Shown here piece by piece: positions 23,825 to 37,487 of a stretch of 64,000 nucleotides of DNA. A program made the translations under genes and the position numbers. This DNA is from Saururus chinensis (Eukaryota > Streptophyta > Magnoliopsida > Piperales > Saururaceae). Numbering within the stretch: position 1 is the first letter of the stretch; every line of letters starts with the position of its first letter. The DNA is taken from assembly GCA_035235625.1 (NCBI GenBank), contig CP141141.1, forward strand, positions 5,322,968 to 5,386,967. The letters run 5' to 3'. The notes beneath the pieces are model-generated. The model saw nothing but the letters and a program-made list of their open reading frames with translations. It was not told where the DNA came from and made no database searches.

Positions 23825-26800
23825 GATCTTTTACTTAAAATTATTGGTGGATTTATATTAGAATATACATAGAAACACAACCAAGCAAGACTTTTTTTGC
23901 GTGGTAATCAGGCAAGCAAGATTTAAAACCAATATTTTTTAATAGATGTAATAATCTTGAAGGATAGTTGTTTTAAGTCTCACACTTATGCAAAATTTGT
24001 TTGGATATATTATTGAAAGAGAAATGCAATTATCATATTATCTGTGGGTTTAGTTGCAAGTATTAATATACACTAAATTTGTGTTCATTAATTGGAAACC
24101 ATCCACAGCCAGTTGAATGGTTTTATCGTAGTTACAAAAAGTTTCTTAGTATTTTAAAGTACATTTATATTGAAATATTATACAAGTGTTTTGCAAGTTT
24201 CGAAATTTTTAGATTTTAATAAAAAAAATACTTTAAAAATTACTCTCTTTTTTTATATAAAAAAGACTAATATATTAAAGTTTCGTATAAGTTAAAGAAC
24301 TTTTCCTATATGTATCAGAACCGTTTCCTACAAGTTTCGTTAAAGTATCCGTTGTTCGAGAATATTTTATCATGCAGTTTCATAAACATTTCATATAAAT
24401 TTGTCTAACAAGTACACGAAGCATAATTTGTGAAGAGTCGTTTATAATTTATATAAACTCTGGCTCACGCGGGGCTCTGCGCAACCACATGAACCTTGGG
24501 ATTGTGCCTCGTCGGAATCACCCCTGCGCTTCCTAACCCGTGTCATCAGATCTAGATCAAGCAGCTCACACCTGCATGAGCCTTGGCTCATATTAAATTG
24601 TCCCTTTTTAGAAACATATTCATGTTACATGTTGGGGTCAACAAAGAATACCATTAAACTCGCAGATTGTGCTCATTTTTCCTGCCATATGGCATGTATA
24701 ATAACACTGATCTTCTACCCTTAGAAGGCTTAGCTTTTAGGTCCAGCTAGTCATCATTTTTCCTGTAAGTTTAGATTTTAGGTTTAATGCATCTCAGAGA
24801 AGTGATAACCAAAAGATAAGTCTTGTACCCTAGAAGGTTTAGGTATTAGGTTCACCTAGTCAGCATTTATCCAAAAAGCGGATTATGGAAGGTCCCATTA
24901 GTCAAGTCTCAAACCTCACTAATAATACAGGCACTAGCCGGTCCATGTGATTTTGATAGTGCTATCGTACGTACTCTAATTCCTTCTTCCCTAACGCTAA
25001 ATGTTCCTTCACGTGTTCGTTTTGATCCTTCCTACCGCTAGAAATTTAATTCTACACTATGGCATTAGATCACATGGCATTTTGTCATCCGAGGATCATA
25101 ATTTCACAATCCTTAGATGACGTATATTTTTTGCCACGCATTGATCTCGATCGTCGCAAAAAGAATTATTTTAAAAAAAAATTTAGAAATATCCTTATGT
25201 AATAAGTTAAGTGTAGGGCTGACGTCCATTATTCAACATTAGTGTTATATTTAGGGTGTCCGTGGCTATGTCTAACTAAATATTTTTGTCTACCAATTTT
25301 TTAATATGGCTAGGGACAAAGACAGGATGTTTGTATGAAGTTTGGTTAATTTTTAAATTTAGTTTGCATTCTTATGTAAATGATATTTTTTATTTTTCTA
25401 TAAATATTCTTAAGCATCATTCTCTTATGGTTAAATTCTTAATAATTCAAATAAAATCATGTTAATATTATATTTGAGTTCTTTGTTAAAGTTAATCACT
25501 AAATATTTTCTCTATCTTATATTAATAATTTTATTTAGTTCTTTAAAATAAACTAATTAGTTCAATAGTAATATACAAGTAAAGAATATGACGTGTAAGT
25601 TTGAACAATTATTATAAAGTAAGTTATTTAATCTAGACATCCTTACCCTAATTGCCCTACTTAGTTAAAGTTGTCAAAGTTTTTTTCCAACTACTTTGGT
25701 CTTATCTAATTGCCCAAAAAGTTATGTACACGGACAATAATCGTGTATGCCAAATAAGAGGCTTTGTCCGCTTGCTATTTAGCCGACCATCCCTAGTTAA
25801 GTCGTCGTAAAAGGTATTATTTCACATTTATTTTAAAAAAATTCTTTTGCAACTAAATAATAGTTTTCAGTGACAACTATTTTTATCGGAAATACCCCCA
25901 TCATTTGGGGGCAAATTTCTGTTCGTTGTGAAAACCCTGATTTGTTGTAGTAATTGGCCACTTCAATTTTTAGCAAAAACAAGGGCCTTTTAATTCCTTT
26001 CGAGTTTCTATTTCTCGGGCCATCATATAATTAGCGAAATCCTAACATATGAGAAAACCCCTCTGCATCGTTGTTTGAGGCAAAGTCATGAGTTCCAAGT
26101 TCACTCATAATAATCTATAGCAAGTATTACACAAGAATAGCAAAAAGTAAGATAAAAGTTGCAACACAATTTTTCTCCATTCATCTCACATGCCCATCCT
26201 TAGTTTCAAGAATTCTCAAAATGCCCACCATGTATGCTGATAGGTGTTCCTACCCAACATATATAGGTTTGTCAGTTAATTTGTACTTAACTCACAATAT
26301 AGAATCACATCTGTCTCCAAGTTACTAGGAAAACAACAGTTGAAAAGGAGATTCAAATGGACCTCGTGGAAGTATGGAACTGGAATCAAGGGAACCTCCA
26401 CCCACTTTCTTCTCCATGTTACTTGTCAACGAAGGAACTCATATAATTCCAACGAGGGAGGTAGCGGATTTCAACACACATGCATATGAAACAGATCAAA
26501 CATATACATCCCACCAACACCCCTCCAACCCTCTTCATCTAAATAGACACACATGGCTTCAAACTGAGATAAGATCATAGGATTAGGGGCCTACCTTGTT
26601 TGCAGTTTGAACGGCCATCCCTCCACCTAGTAGTCTAAGTGCCAGATGAATCACTTAGGAGAAAACGAACATCCTTCTCATCAAAGACTTTCCAACCAAA
26701 AGATAAGATGCTCACGCGAAAGGACTAATCCTCAGCCATGAACATAGATAGGAATGGTCTCATCACTTTCTCATGTCCCTTTCCATCTCTTGTTGGCTCA

Positions 26801-27388
26801 ATTTTAAGTACTGAGACATATTGATGGAATCCGTGAATGGGAGTCAATGGAGAATGTGAGAGAAGCCAAAAGTGAAGTGCATCAGGGGACTTTCTTGGTT
26901 TCTTATGCATAAAGAATATTGCCAAGGGAAGGCAGAGACAACTGGGCCTTATAGTGGCTAGTGGATGCGATTAAGACTGATTAATGTTCATAATATTGGT
27001 CTAATTGGGTGCTTCAAGTTACCGACTCAACGTTGTATTCATGGGCGACTAGAGATGAAAAAGACCACTGACGCAGTAGTCTTCTTTGTTTGATATTGAT
27101 CCCCATGCCAACCCACTACAAACTGGAACCAGCTGACATGAAACTCGTGGAACTTGAATTTCAGAAGAGAATGTCGGCTTTGGAATTTTCTCTTTTTTTG
27201 CATGGTCAAAAATCTCAGCACGCAAACATCTAAGATGATAACCATTTCAGACTAATAATTCTACATACAAAACTATATATTGGCAATTTTTTTCACCACA
27301 CATGTTCCATCGACTCTGGGACCTTAATTACCCTCAACTAGGAGAGACTCAACCAGCAGAAGTAACGTTAGATCGGTAATTTGCTTGA
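23825..27388. other. Non-coding stretch with MITE remnants
   Basis: No gene found. Within it, 24451-24606 starts with ACTCTGGCTCACGCG and ends with GAGCCTTGGCTCATATTAAA, related to the foldback family at 55483. An imperfect direct repeat (TAGAAGGYTTAG ... CCTAGTCAGCATTTTTCC-like) lies near 24715 and 24828. The rest is AT-rich DNA in which I recognise nothing. Confidence 0.5.
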
Positions 27389-27390
27389 TA

Positions 27391-27486
27391 CTCCTTCCAT
27401 CCGTGTTAAATTTAGTTTTTCAAAATAAATTATAAATTTTGTTCACATTAAAAGAAAATAGGATACTTAGTATGAAACGGAAGGCG
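27391..27486. mobile_element. Stowaway-like MITE, 96 bp
   Basis: Starts CTCCTTCCATCCGTGTTAAA and ends ATGAAACGGAAGGCG, imperfect inverted ends. It is flanked by TA at 27389-27390 and 27487-27488, the Tc1/mariner target site. No coding capacity. Confidence 0.7.
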
Positions 27487-29518
27487 TATTAATTTCTAGA
27501 GAAGGGCCCTAATTTCTAAGGACGCAATTTCTTGACCAACTTTGCCGAATGGCAGAATCTAGCCTCCTATTGAGACTAAAGTCCAATTTCCAATTAACTA
27601 AAAGCGCTAAGAGCATACAAGACGTTATTATTTGTAAAACAATGTGTCCAGGGAATTTTAAGATTGCCATTGATTAAGACCAACCATGAGACCTGAAAGT
27701 CTAATTTGGAATTGGCTTACGTGACCGTGCATGTGGATTCAGCTGGACTTGAGGAGTTCAAAATCGAACGTAACTCGAACTTGAACTCCCCACCTGACTT
27801 TTAAGTTTGAACTGGAATTGAAATGCTCTTAGTTTGCACCATTGTCACCCTTGGAGGAGTCATTACCCAGTTTAGAACAGCTGCAATTTTGACTTAGTAA
27901 TCAAGACTGTCCTTTAAAGCATATATGGTCAAACATGTCCTTGTACTCTGTAATACTATGTTGACCATTAGGACTACATTCTTAAAGGATTTAGGTGTAG
28001 AATTTTGCTTGGATTCAAAAGTCCTGCATGCTCAATTTGTTTAATACCCAGTGGGACAAATTGTCTTTGACCGTCCTACTTCATACGAAAGATATTTTTC
28101 TTTTATTTACATCCGCTGGTTCCCTTCCTTTTATTGATTTAAGTATGTGATAAAAAGGCATTAAGTATTATATCTAAAAAAAATGACTTATAAGGGGTCA
28201 CTTGTTTGAAGAAATTTTTCCCCAACGTTTACTTGCTGAATGGATTAAATTCCTACAGGTTTATAGTAACAATACACTACTGTTCTTTTCTTCCTTCGTC
28301 CATATATTTTTACTCAGTAGTTCTCTAACTTTATCCTACCAATCTATCTGTTCACTCTACTTTTAGGCACAAAAAAATGGCTCACAAGATGAACTTGGCC
28401 ATGCAAGTAGAGGAGAGAGGGTGTTGGGTCGACTTGATTGGGCCCACAACTCTCCTAAAGCATACCACCCACCTTCCCATGCGTGGAAGCTAGCTAGGAG
28501 AGAAGTCTCCTCTTTACTGCTCCCTCCCTCTATTTTAATCTAAATGATAATCACAAAAAGAATTTACCCAACAAAGCTGTTTAATTAGTTTTGGTTGGAT
28601 AAAATACGTGGGTTAATAGTCTCATTTTATAAAAAAATGTAATACACTAATCATCCCATTTCTCAATGATAACCCTACTCTGCTTTCTATCTAACAAAGC
28701 TTTATACCATATTCTTATTAGAAGTAGTTCTCACTTGTCAATAAAAGCATTTACTTTTGCCAATCCAATCGAATCTTAGTGTAAACTTTTGTTAGACAAA
28801 ACGTGGAGTAGGAAAATCATTAGCAAAAAACTAGAGCATGTGAGCTCTGGTATGCTCGGTAGTCAAGGAGATGTAGCTCTAGCTAGACATTCTCAAATCA
28901 TTATCTTTTTCTTACCCACTAGAAAATTTTTAATATATTCATTTCATAGTTGGAGGAGTATGGGATTTTAAATTAGAAAAGATATAGAAAATTTTTGTCT
29001 ACTTGCACCCCAAAAAGGTATTGATGTAGTTAGAGTAAGTATGAAGCCTCTCCTTTTGTTTTCCCTCCACCGCACCCACCTTAGGTCCCTTCCACCCCAC
29101 CTTGAATGCAGCTCCTCTAGTCTCCCTTACACTCCCGAGTATCCACTTTTGTCATTGCCTACTCTTTACCCTATGTCTTCCACCACACTAGTCCTAGTTT
29201 TGTGCTCTTTGCCTTGGAGTGTCCCGTTGTCTTGCCCTTCACACCCTAGCCTCTAAGAGTGTTCTTGGGTCTCACTAAAAATGCTACTGTGGTGCAATCT
29301 AATATACTTCATGGTCGTGCTCCTTTTAGTTGTAAAGCGGATGGGTAAAGGTTCGACCACAAGTGTTGCCCTTCTATTCCTTAGCAGAAGGGCTAATGTC
29401 TATGCTTCATCACTATTGTGCACCATTCTCTTTAGTTATCAATGTCATCTCCAATTTTTTCATCACTAGTTGGTCCTCATAGATAACTTATGCCTTCTCT
29501 ACCCCAGGTAGTAGGAGC
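27487..29518. other. Non-coding stretch
   Basis: No recognisable gene. A further CTCCCTCCCTCTATTTTAATC sequence at 28521 resembles one Stowaway end without a clear partner. Short open frames at 28789-29469 show no family resemblance. Confidence 0.45.
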
Positions 29519-29603
29519 TACTCCTTTTGCCCCATATTAATTGTTTAGATTGGAAATTAGAAATAAACTAATTTTATATAATTAATGTGGGATGAAGAGA
29601 GTA
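29519..29603. mobile_element. Stowaway-like MITE, 85 bp
   Basis: Left end TACTCCTTTTGCCCCATATTA and right end TAATGTGGGATGAAGAGAGTA are imperfect inverted repeats including the flanking TA. Size and ends fit Stowaway MITEs. Confidence 0.7.
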
Positions 29604-30878
29604 TTTCCTTCTTGTTGGCAATAGACCCATTAGTTAACTTTAAGGCATATTTGGTTGGGAAAGGATAATGACTCAAAGCTCTTTTCATCATAACTCTTCT
29701 AAGGAAGGGTGTTAAAAACTAAAGACCTTTTAAGTTGATACTTCATTTTATACGGTGATTTGACACAAATTGAATTTTCATTCAAAACCAAATTAATACC
29801 TAAATATGCCCTTGGATAATACAAGGAATTACATATTGCACTTGAGGAAGAAATTATAATCAAAAGAGGTCGATGCCTAAATTGTAAATAGTCTCAACTG
29901 GGGTAGATAAAAGGTATTCAAATGACTTTGCTCCCTTCCCGCCCTCATCCTCAATCGCGCTCGTATTCCTCATCTCTGGTCACTGGTTGGCTTCAACTTC
30001 TTGTCTTCCTCATCTCCGAACTGCAAGTTGGTTGCATCTGCTTTGCATCTTCTCGAATTCCTCATCTCCAATCATTGGTGCATGTCGGACGCATCTTCTC
30101 TTTCACATATTCACATTCCTCTGCAGCATATTCAACCTCACGCTACTAGATTCTTGCCCAAAAGTTCCACCAAAAGCTCTTGCACAATCTATCACCACTC
30201 TCTCTTTTTAATTTGCCTCCTCCTTATTATGGCACAAGCTCAGTCAAATGCTCTGCCAGAAGCTCGCCCAATAGCAGAAAAAAATTTGAAGGTTGCCTAG
30301 GACCTTGACGTTAGACCATCGAATAATCTAAGTACAAATTAAGGAATTGCGCTATAGGATTCAAAGATAATATGCTAGCAGAGCATAATAGGATTGGATT
30401 ACAAAATGGTGGGATGGGAAGTAGTTGCGACATGGCTCCAACTCCGTTGTGACAACATTGCCATGTAGTTTCGATGGAAGATCATCCAAATTGGGATGGC
30501 CAATAACTATCATCACAACAATAGTCTCTAGCATCACAACTAGATTGCATATCCATTGTAATTACATCGCAGACCCATCGCATCACAAATCACTTCGTTG
30601 TATAGGGGATGTTGGAATGAAATGAGTTGTGACATAGTTACAATGCCATTGCAATGCTAGATCATCACAATTGGGATGGCTAGTTGCCATGGCGAGGGGT
30701 TCATAACTGCCTTCAAAACAATAGTGCTTTGCATCGCAAGCCCTTTGTAATATAATGTGGTGCATCACAAATTCCCTTGGCGGTATAGGGGATGTAGGGG
30801 AATACAATGAAAGTTAGTTTGATAGATAATTTGGAAAGAAATATGTATTACATGAGTAAGTAACATTGTTGTATTCAT
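29604..30878. other. Left part of element B, motif-B rich from 30430
   Basis: No gene recognised at 29604-30430; open frames at 29922-30300 look unremarkable. From 30430 to 30810, CATCACAA, CATTGCAATG, GCATCGCAAG and TTGTGACAT-like words recur, including two copies of CATCACAATTGGGATGGC-like sequence. This matches the arrays at 34340-34650, 39600-39850 and 40560-40960. Confidence 0.55.
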
Positions 30879-32238
30879 ATGCAGAGTCTACCATCAAATA
30901 TAAGAGATTTGGTGTGTTATGGGGGAACTATTGAACACAACCCAATTTACAAATCAAAGATAGTAGGAGGTGTCAATCATTTACAATATGTTAAAATGGA
31001 GGATAATATCAATCATTTGTACAATGGATTGCAAAATCTTTCAAAATTTTCCATGAGGATGTCAATTTGAAATATGTATACCATGACTTGGATGACGAGG
31101 TTGTTGTGGAGTTAATGGAGATGTGAGATGTGTTCAGCCACAGTGGAGAATGTTGCTAGATATTGGAGACAGATTAGTCATGGCAGAGGACGCTGCCAAC
31201 ATGAGCTAGTGTACATGACAATGCCTTAGAGATAAATGAAAGATCCAAAGGTGAAAGAAATCAAGCGACGACACTACAATTGAGCATTTGGGAGAATAAT
31301 TTCATAGGAGTCCAGCAGCAACTTAAGGATCAATATGAAGTAAGGAAGTCATTAAATTAATATTCTATTGCTCACAACTTCAAGTTCAAATTGGAAAGGA
31401 ATGGCAAACAAAGAGTGATGACAGTTTGTGGGAGCCTTGATTATAATTAGAAAATACATGTTCGAGTAGAAGACAAGTTATATTCAAGTGAAGCAACATG
31501 TTCATCCTCATACTTGTGCAAGGGAGTAGGGAGAAAGTATCATCTTCATGCATCATAGGGCCTCTTATCTAAGGTTGTGGTGATTGTATGAGAGAGGCCT
31601 ACATATTTGCTGACTGTTATGGTGAAGGACATGTTGTGAGAGTATGATGTAACTATTACATATCAAAAGCCATGGTGTGAGTAGTCACCCGCATACGCAG
31701 AACTTACATGGATTCGTACAATGATCTACCATGATATTGTAGCAAACTCATGACGACGAACCCTGGAAGCTTTGCACACATGAGGTAAGCCTAGATGGAA
31801 GATTCATGTATTTCTTCATTCTATTGAATGCATCTATTCTTGTGTTCAGATATTGTTGGCCTTTACTATTTTTTTATGGCACACACCTGAATGGGAAGTC
31901 AAAGGGAACTCTCTTAGTAGTGAGTGTAGTTCATGGTGGAGATCATATCTTTCCAATGGATTATTGTGTTATAGATAATGAGAATGAAGACAATTGGAAG
32001 TAGTTTTTTTATTCGTTGAGAGTCATTGTGGTTCATAAGAGGTGGAATACATTTATATCTAATAGGGAGTAGTGTTTTAAAACCCGAACCGACCCAGCCG
32101 GTCAGGCCGGGTTCAACTAGACCCGGTTGACAAACTAGGCCGGTTTACTGCTTTTTTCGGGTTGAGTTAACTTGGCCGATTGAACCACCAACCCGTTGAC
32201 TAGGTCGAACTAGTTCTAAGAGATGAAAAAGTTGTTTT

Positions 32239-32312
32239 GGTTGAAATAGGATTCAAACTCACGCCATAGTGAAGCCCATCATGAGCCTTACCCACTGGGC
32301 TAATCAATTTTG
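32239..32312 (-). pseudogene. tRNA-like module 1 in the hAT-type MITE
   Basis: The minus strand has an A-box-like TTAGCCCAGTGGGTAAGG followed about 40 bases later by a B-box-like AGTTTGAATCC. The spacing suits a tRNA of about 74 nt. Acceptor-stem pairing is poor, so I do not call it a functional tRNA. It may be a tRNA-derived promoter-like relic. Confidence 0.6.
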
Positions 32313-32377
32313 TTATATATATATGTCTATATTTATTTTATTTAAACATCTACTTTATAATATACCAGGAAAAAAAG

Positions 32378-32447
32378 TTGCTCACGGTGGGATTCGAACA
32401 CAGGATGTAGTTATAACACTATACACGCTCTACCAACTGAGTTACAA
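32378..32447 (-). pseudogene. tRNA-like module 2 in the hAT-type MITE
   Basis: The minus strand has A-box-like TAACTCAGTTGGTAGAGC and B-box GTGTTCGAATCCCACC, both very close to plant tRNA D-arm and T-arm sequences. The anticodon arm does not fold convincingly and the acceptor stem is incomplete. It points in the same direction as module 1, about 65 bases away. Confidence 0.7.
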
Positions 32448-33545
32448 TGATCTTGTGCATGAATTTATACTTAATATTTTATTTAATCTAATATATAAGA
32501 AAATGGGTCAACCTGGGTTGACCCCCTGTTGAACCGAGTTAACCCGGCCCGGCAACCAATCCGAGTCAGTCGCAAGGCCGGTTTTTAAATCACTGATAGG
32601 GAGAAGGGATTGATCAACAATTTCATCTCAATATTCCCTAATGGATTTCATGGGTACTGCATGTGCTACTTAGAGCACAACTTAAAGAATAAGGGATTGA
32701 AATAGAAGACAGTGGTGGGGACTAAAGTGCAGGTGTTAAAGATGATCTACATAGTTGCAAATGGAGAAAATATGCATGAGTTTGAGAAAGAATTACTTGT
32801 GTTTGAGAAATAATTACTTGAGTTCCAGCAAGCATCAGAGGATACATACAATTGGGTTCTATTAAACGAGCCTGACCACTAGTGAATGCACTCTTTCAAG
32901 GTGAAAGGTTTGGGCACTTGTTGAATAACATAGCCGAAAGCTTTAATAGTTGGGTGAAGGCAGAATGAGAGTACCCACTAATTAGCCTTATTGATGGCAT
33001 TTGCGTGAGGATAATGACAAAGATGCATGATGCTAGGATATGTTGTGAGCAATGGGAAACATATCTTGTTCATGAAATCAATGACATAATGTTATCATCA
33101 ACTAGTCTTGAACACTTAGTATCTCAATTACAAATGAACATGTGGTAGATGTGGTGGAAGGGAATTATACAATGGACCTTGCTAATCGCACTTGCTCTTG
33201 TCATAAGTGGAAAATAATGAGCCTACCATGTACACATGCTTACGTTGCTATTTGTGGGATGGGAGGTACACTGGCCATTTTTTGTCATGGAGATTATTGG
33301 ACGACTGTGTTATCAAACCACCTACTGTGAAACTATCTTCCCCATACCCCATGATGACAAGCGAGTTAGAGCGATCACACTTGATGGAGATGCAATCATC
33401 CTTCCTCCTAAAACGAATATGTCAAGAGGCAAGCCAAAGAAGAAACTCATTGAATTGCAAAAGCATAGTGTGTGTCCATTTCATTGCAGTCATTATTTTG
33501 GTGTAGATCACAACCACCTAACATGCACAAAGCCAATCATCTAAC

Positions 33546-34339
33546 ACGGGACAATAAAGTTTGTTTCGAATATGTTGTATGAATTCTCTCTTTTTTTAGC
33601 TTTCCATTGTTAACCATTTGGAAAATCATTTGTAAAACTTGTATCTTATTTAAATCTTAGCAATTTATGCATCACAATTGTATCGAAATATGAAATACAT
33701 CTTTGCTAGGTTGTGAGGCTAACCAGTCTTTATAATCTACATTCTCTTGAGAACAAATGTTCTGCACAATAAGAAGATATAAGTCAATATTCCAGTAGCC
33801 TAATCAATTGTCAAAATACCAATACTAGAATATATTCAACATTAATTAGTTGCTTATTATAAAGTGAGGGTTTCATACCTTCGTCCTTTTCCAAATCCAA
33901 AACATGTTTATGAAGTTGCAATATGTAAGCCTCTACAATGAAATTATTTTAATGCCTTCCACCTCCACCACCTCTACCACATTGCTAATCTACAATGGAA
34001 TTATACTATGTTCAGGGCCATCATATTCATCTCATCAGAAGCTGCGAATATTGTCCACATTTATTGGAAGTCCAACAGCAATTCCAACTAAATGATGTTA
34101 CAACTCGTGTAGGATTCTCCACAACCTATCCACCAATTGCTCATCTTTAGCCTCGAGGAGAACTCATCCAAGTGTCCATCTACTCTGTTTCTCCTAACGA
34201 CACGTGGACACCAAAAAGAAGACTTGCAGTTGGGGTTAAGAATAACTTCTTTGGTATATGTGTGGGTGGGTGGAGCCTCATCCCCATCCACATTATTCTC
34301 CTCCTAATAGAATAATAATGCACAATATGTCTGTGAAGC
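33546..34339. other. Interval between the two genes of element B
   Basis: Convergent ends of mudrA (+) and the minus-strand gene would meet here. A minus-strand open stretch at 34088-34371 may be a decayed part of the Ulp1-type gene, but I could not match it to the protease domain. Nothing else recognised. Confidence 0.4.
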
Positions 34340-34650
34340 CATTGCAATAAAACTATGTACGATCGCAACAATTATCGCAAACCCATCATAATGGCATCGC
34401 AACATACATTGAAACTCATCGCAACATACTATGTACCATCGCAATAATACTGAAACCCATCACAACAATATTGAACCCATTACAACAATCATTGCAAACT
34501 AATATAACCCATTGCAAAACCATCACAAATATAATAGAACTCATTGCAACATTCCTAGAACCCATTGCAATAATCATCGTAAAACAATCGCAACAAGCTG
34601 CTAAACCATTGCAACAATCATTGCAAACCCATTGAAACAATGAGATTTGC
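34340..34650. repeat. Motif-B array (CATCGCAACA / CATTGCAA)
   Basis: About 20 degenerate copies of a unit close to AACCCATTGCAACAATCAT in one orientation. They are spaced roughly 15-30 bases apart, without a strict period. It differs from a plain satellite in its irregular spacing. Confidence 0.85.
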
Positions 34651-36949
34651 ATAATAGTAATGACTTGCCATTAGTTTGACCAAGTGAATGATAGCAATTG
34701 ACATTAGAGGGACATAAGTGGAGTCTGATGGGATGAGGATGATAGATAGTTCCTATCAATAGATTGCAAAATAATTAGAATCACAATAGACATTGAAAAG
34801 TAATTACTCTAAGATATCTAACTTTAACCCAATTTAATTTCTTTTTAATTATGTGAATTGTGTGGTTTTGCTTAATTGTCATTTTGGGTTGATTTTGGGG
34901 TTATGGATTAGTAATTATGGCTTTAACAAAGTCTAATTTCACTTTTATAAGTACTCGTGTCAAATTTAATTTATCCAATTTTTATGGATTTTATGCTATT
35001 TTATCATAATTTTCCTCAATTAAGGGTGTGGACCACGTCGTGGGCCCCTCATCCACGTTCGATGATGTGTGACCCACTTGGCCCCTAAACTCATATTATT
35101 TTATTTTAGTAGGTTTTAGAATGATTAAACTCATTTTTAGCCCTAAAATAACCTAATTAGCCATTTAGGGCATTTTTACCTTGTTTTGCAGCCCAATAGT
35201 TTGTAAACCTAGCCCAAAACTTTACTATTTAAGGAAAAACCCTAGACACTTACCCATTTAGGGAAGGGTTGTGTAAAGGAGAAAGAGATGTTTTACCCCC
35301 CATTTCTCAAAGAGGAAAAATGGATTGAGATGTGTTTTATTGCCCTAATCACCCCCAATCTTTCGAAATTGGTTTTAATCCTTCTTTATCTTTATTTCCC
35401 CGCTTTGATTCTTAATTTCTTTCATTAAAAATTTTATTTTTAATTTAAAACTCTAAATGAGTATTTTCATTTTTAACCAAAGGATATTCAAGATCTACCT
35501 ATTTTCAAGTTGATTTGAGTCTATTAGTTGATTTTAATTAAGTTTTAATAAAAACCCTAATTTTTTGTATGATTTCTTAAGGATTGAAGCTTCCTCATAG
35601 ATCTAAAGGCTTCATAGAGGTAAGGTTTTATCTTGTGTGGTTTTATCCATTAGAATGAATGAATGTGGGTTTATGTGGCTTCTTGCTTCATTTTGAGCTT
35701 TAATGGTCATTTATTAAAAATATGTTATTTATGGCTATTTTCTTGTGATTAAGCATGAGAATGATTAGATTTATCATATTTCAGGGTTATACTTTTATAT
35801 TATGATGTTCTATGGTGATTTTAGAATTTATCTTGAATTTTTGAATGTTTTCAGTTTGAATTTCAGAAAGTTGAAGATGAACTAGGAAATGGACAAAAAG
35901 TGAATTATGAAGGGCATTTGAACATACCAGAAGGGCGTTTGAATGGCCGACCATTCGAATGACCTATCTGGCCGATTGAATGGCATGACGTTCGAACCAT
36001 TAAACGGCAGTTTTGGTGCTTTAGCCTATTTCTGTCATTTATTGTTCTCTTCTCATAAATCTATTTCTTTATGAATAAAATGAGTTAGTATTACCTAATT
36101 TGCCATTGTGATTGCATGAGAACCATCTTTAAATTATGGTTTAGCTCAAGCATGATTAAGACTATGCTTGTTTTTAGTTTTATTATGATATTCTACTTGT
36201 TATAAATCCATGTTTGATGACTTTTTCATAATTTACTTGATGATTCCAGTAGGTTTTCACTATGATTATGTATATATATATGCTTGCACATGTTATGTTG
36301 CTTTAAGGTAAATTATGTTTCACATGTTTTAGCTTAAGTACATATATGTTTATACTTGTTTAGGCCAAGCATAATGTTATATTTGTCTTGAACTCATATC
36401 TCGATGTTTTCTACACCTTTACTCCATGATTTGATCTCGTTAGGACTATGATAAAATTATGGATGCTTGCATATATATAACATTGATTATAGGTTATTCA
36501 TATTTCACACGTTTTAGCTTAGGATTGAACACTATCACTTATGTATACTCTTGCATAGATTTATATGATTTTATTTTACACAAATGGATCATATTTTATG
36601 CAACTATGGACTGATTTGAGCATATTTACTTATACTTGGACTCATTTATCCTTTGCTCACGTATGTACCATGTTGCATGCATCTTTAAAATGATTTATAA
36701 ATGAGATTAATCATGATTAGTTGTGGTTAATCGATTGGATAAAATTGGATGTCAATTGATGTTGAATTAATCATTTAGAGGCTTATTGAATCGGTCTTGG
36801 GTCCGAAATGACATATTTTCTGTTTTGCGTTCCTTCGAGAATGTGATGTCTCTCTGGGTTGAGATGATGCAGATTGCTATGTGAGTTTATTTAATAAGTT
36901 ATTTAGACCTTGAGAATCCAAGATGGTATGTCCATGTGCACTAGCTTAC

Positions 36950-37170
36950 CATGTTGCTTTAGTTTTCATTTCAAAGAATTTAGACTTTCCCTTGCAAGGT
37001 TAGTCTTGGGCGAGCAGGCTTATCTAGTTTTCCTTCTTGGAATTTGGACCTTCCTTTCTAAGGATTATCTTGAGTGAGCAAGGGGTACCTTCCCAGTTGG
37101 GGAACCTACCCAAATCGCTCTAGTTTTCCTTTTATAGGAATTCAGACCTTCCCCGCTAGGGATTGTCCTG
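36950..37170. repeat. Tandem segment in the solo LTR, about 3 units
   Basis: Degenerate units of the form GTTTTCCTT..GGAATT.AGACCTTCC followed by a GGxTTGTCTTGGGC.AGC-like part recur near 36960, 37028 and 37122. Confidence 0.7.
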
Positions 37171-37487
37171 GGCCAGCGGGTTGATTATTTTTCTCAATTG
37201 TAAGACATTCACCATTGATTGTTGCATGTGTATGGGAGATAATACTCATTGACACAGGTTGTGTAGTAATAATGAAGCTTATGATACACATGTGATTATG
37301 ATATGGATTAGCATTGATATGCAGGATGGTATGTGATTGATATACTTGATTTTGTAGGGTGAATATTATATTGAGAAACGATTATGCATAATATGAATGT
37401 TGAGAATTGATTCATGCAAAATGAGATTGTTATGATGAAATTTATATATTATACACATGATGTGTGTATATGTTCTATGAGCTATAG

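Larger units (their letters stand above)
32070..32595. mobile_element. hAT-type MITE, 526 bp, with 8-bp target duplication
   Basis: Exact duplication ATAGGGAG at 32062-32069 and 32596-32603. Ends TAGTGTTTTAAAACCCG and, inverted, CAGTGATTTAAAAACCGG are typical hAT termini. Inward of each end are GC-rich subterminal segments with CCGGTT, GGTTGACC and CGGGTT words. No transposase is present. The centre contains two tRNA-like sequences on the minus strand. The element interrupts the MULE transposase between its DDE core and SWIM domains, and so is younger than that gene. Confidence 0.93.
30879..33545 (+). pseudogene. mudrA-type (MULE) transposase of element B
   Basis: The N-terminal MuDR domain is at about 31280-31520 in broken frames (ENNFIGVQQQLKDQYEVRKS, YSIAHNFKFKLERNGK). 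The DDE core segment is at 31806-32003 (YCWPLLFFYGTHLNGKSKGT then HIFPMDYCVIDNENEDNWK). The Asp usual in DGTFLKG is Tyr here. The core continues after a MITE insertion (32070-32595) with LNNIAESFNSWVKAE at about 32920. The SWIM zinc finger at 33193-33236 is intact: CSCHKWKIMSLPCTH. The C-terminal tail has a zinc-knuckle-like CPFHCSHYFGVDHNHLTC at about 33470-33525. The transposase would cut and join the element ends. Stops in the N-terminal half and the lost Asp make it inactive. Confidence 0.88.

Noticed and set aside
25060..25955. Possible second CACTA element ending TTGTTGTAGT at about 25951
   Set aside because: No CACTACAA-type left end and no 3-bp duplication were found. CTACACTATGG at about 25055 does not match beyond a few bases.
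32378..32447. Functional tRNA gene
   Set aside because: A and B boxes are good, but the acceptor stem does not pair and the anticodon arm is irregular, so only a tRNA-like relic is called.
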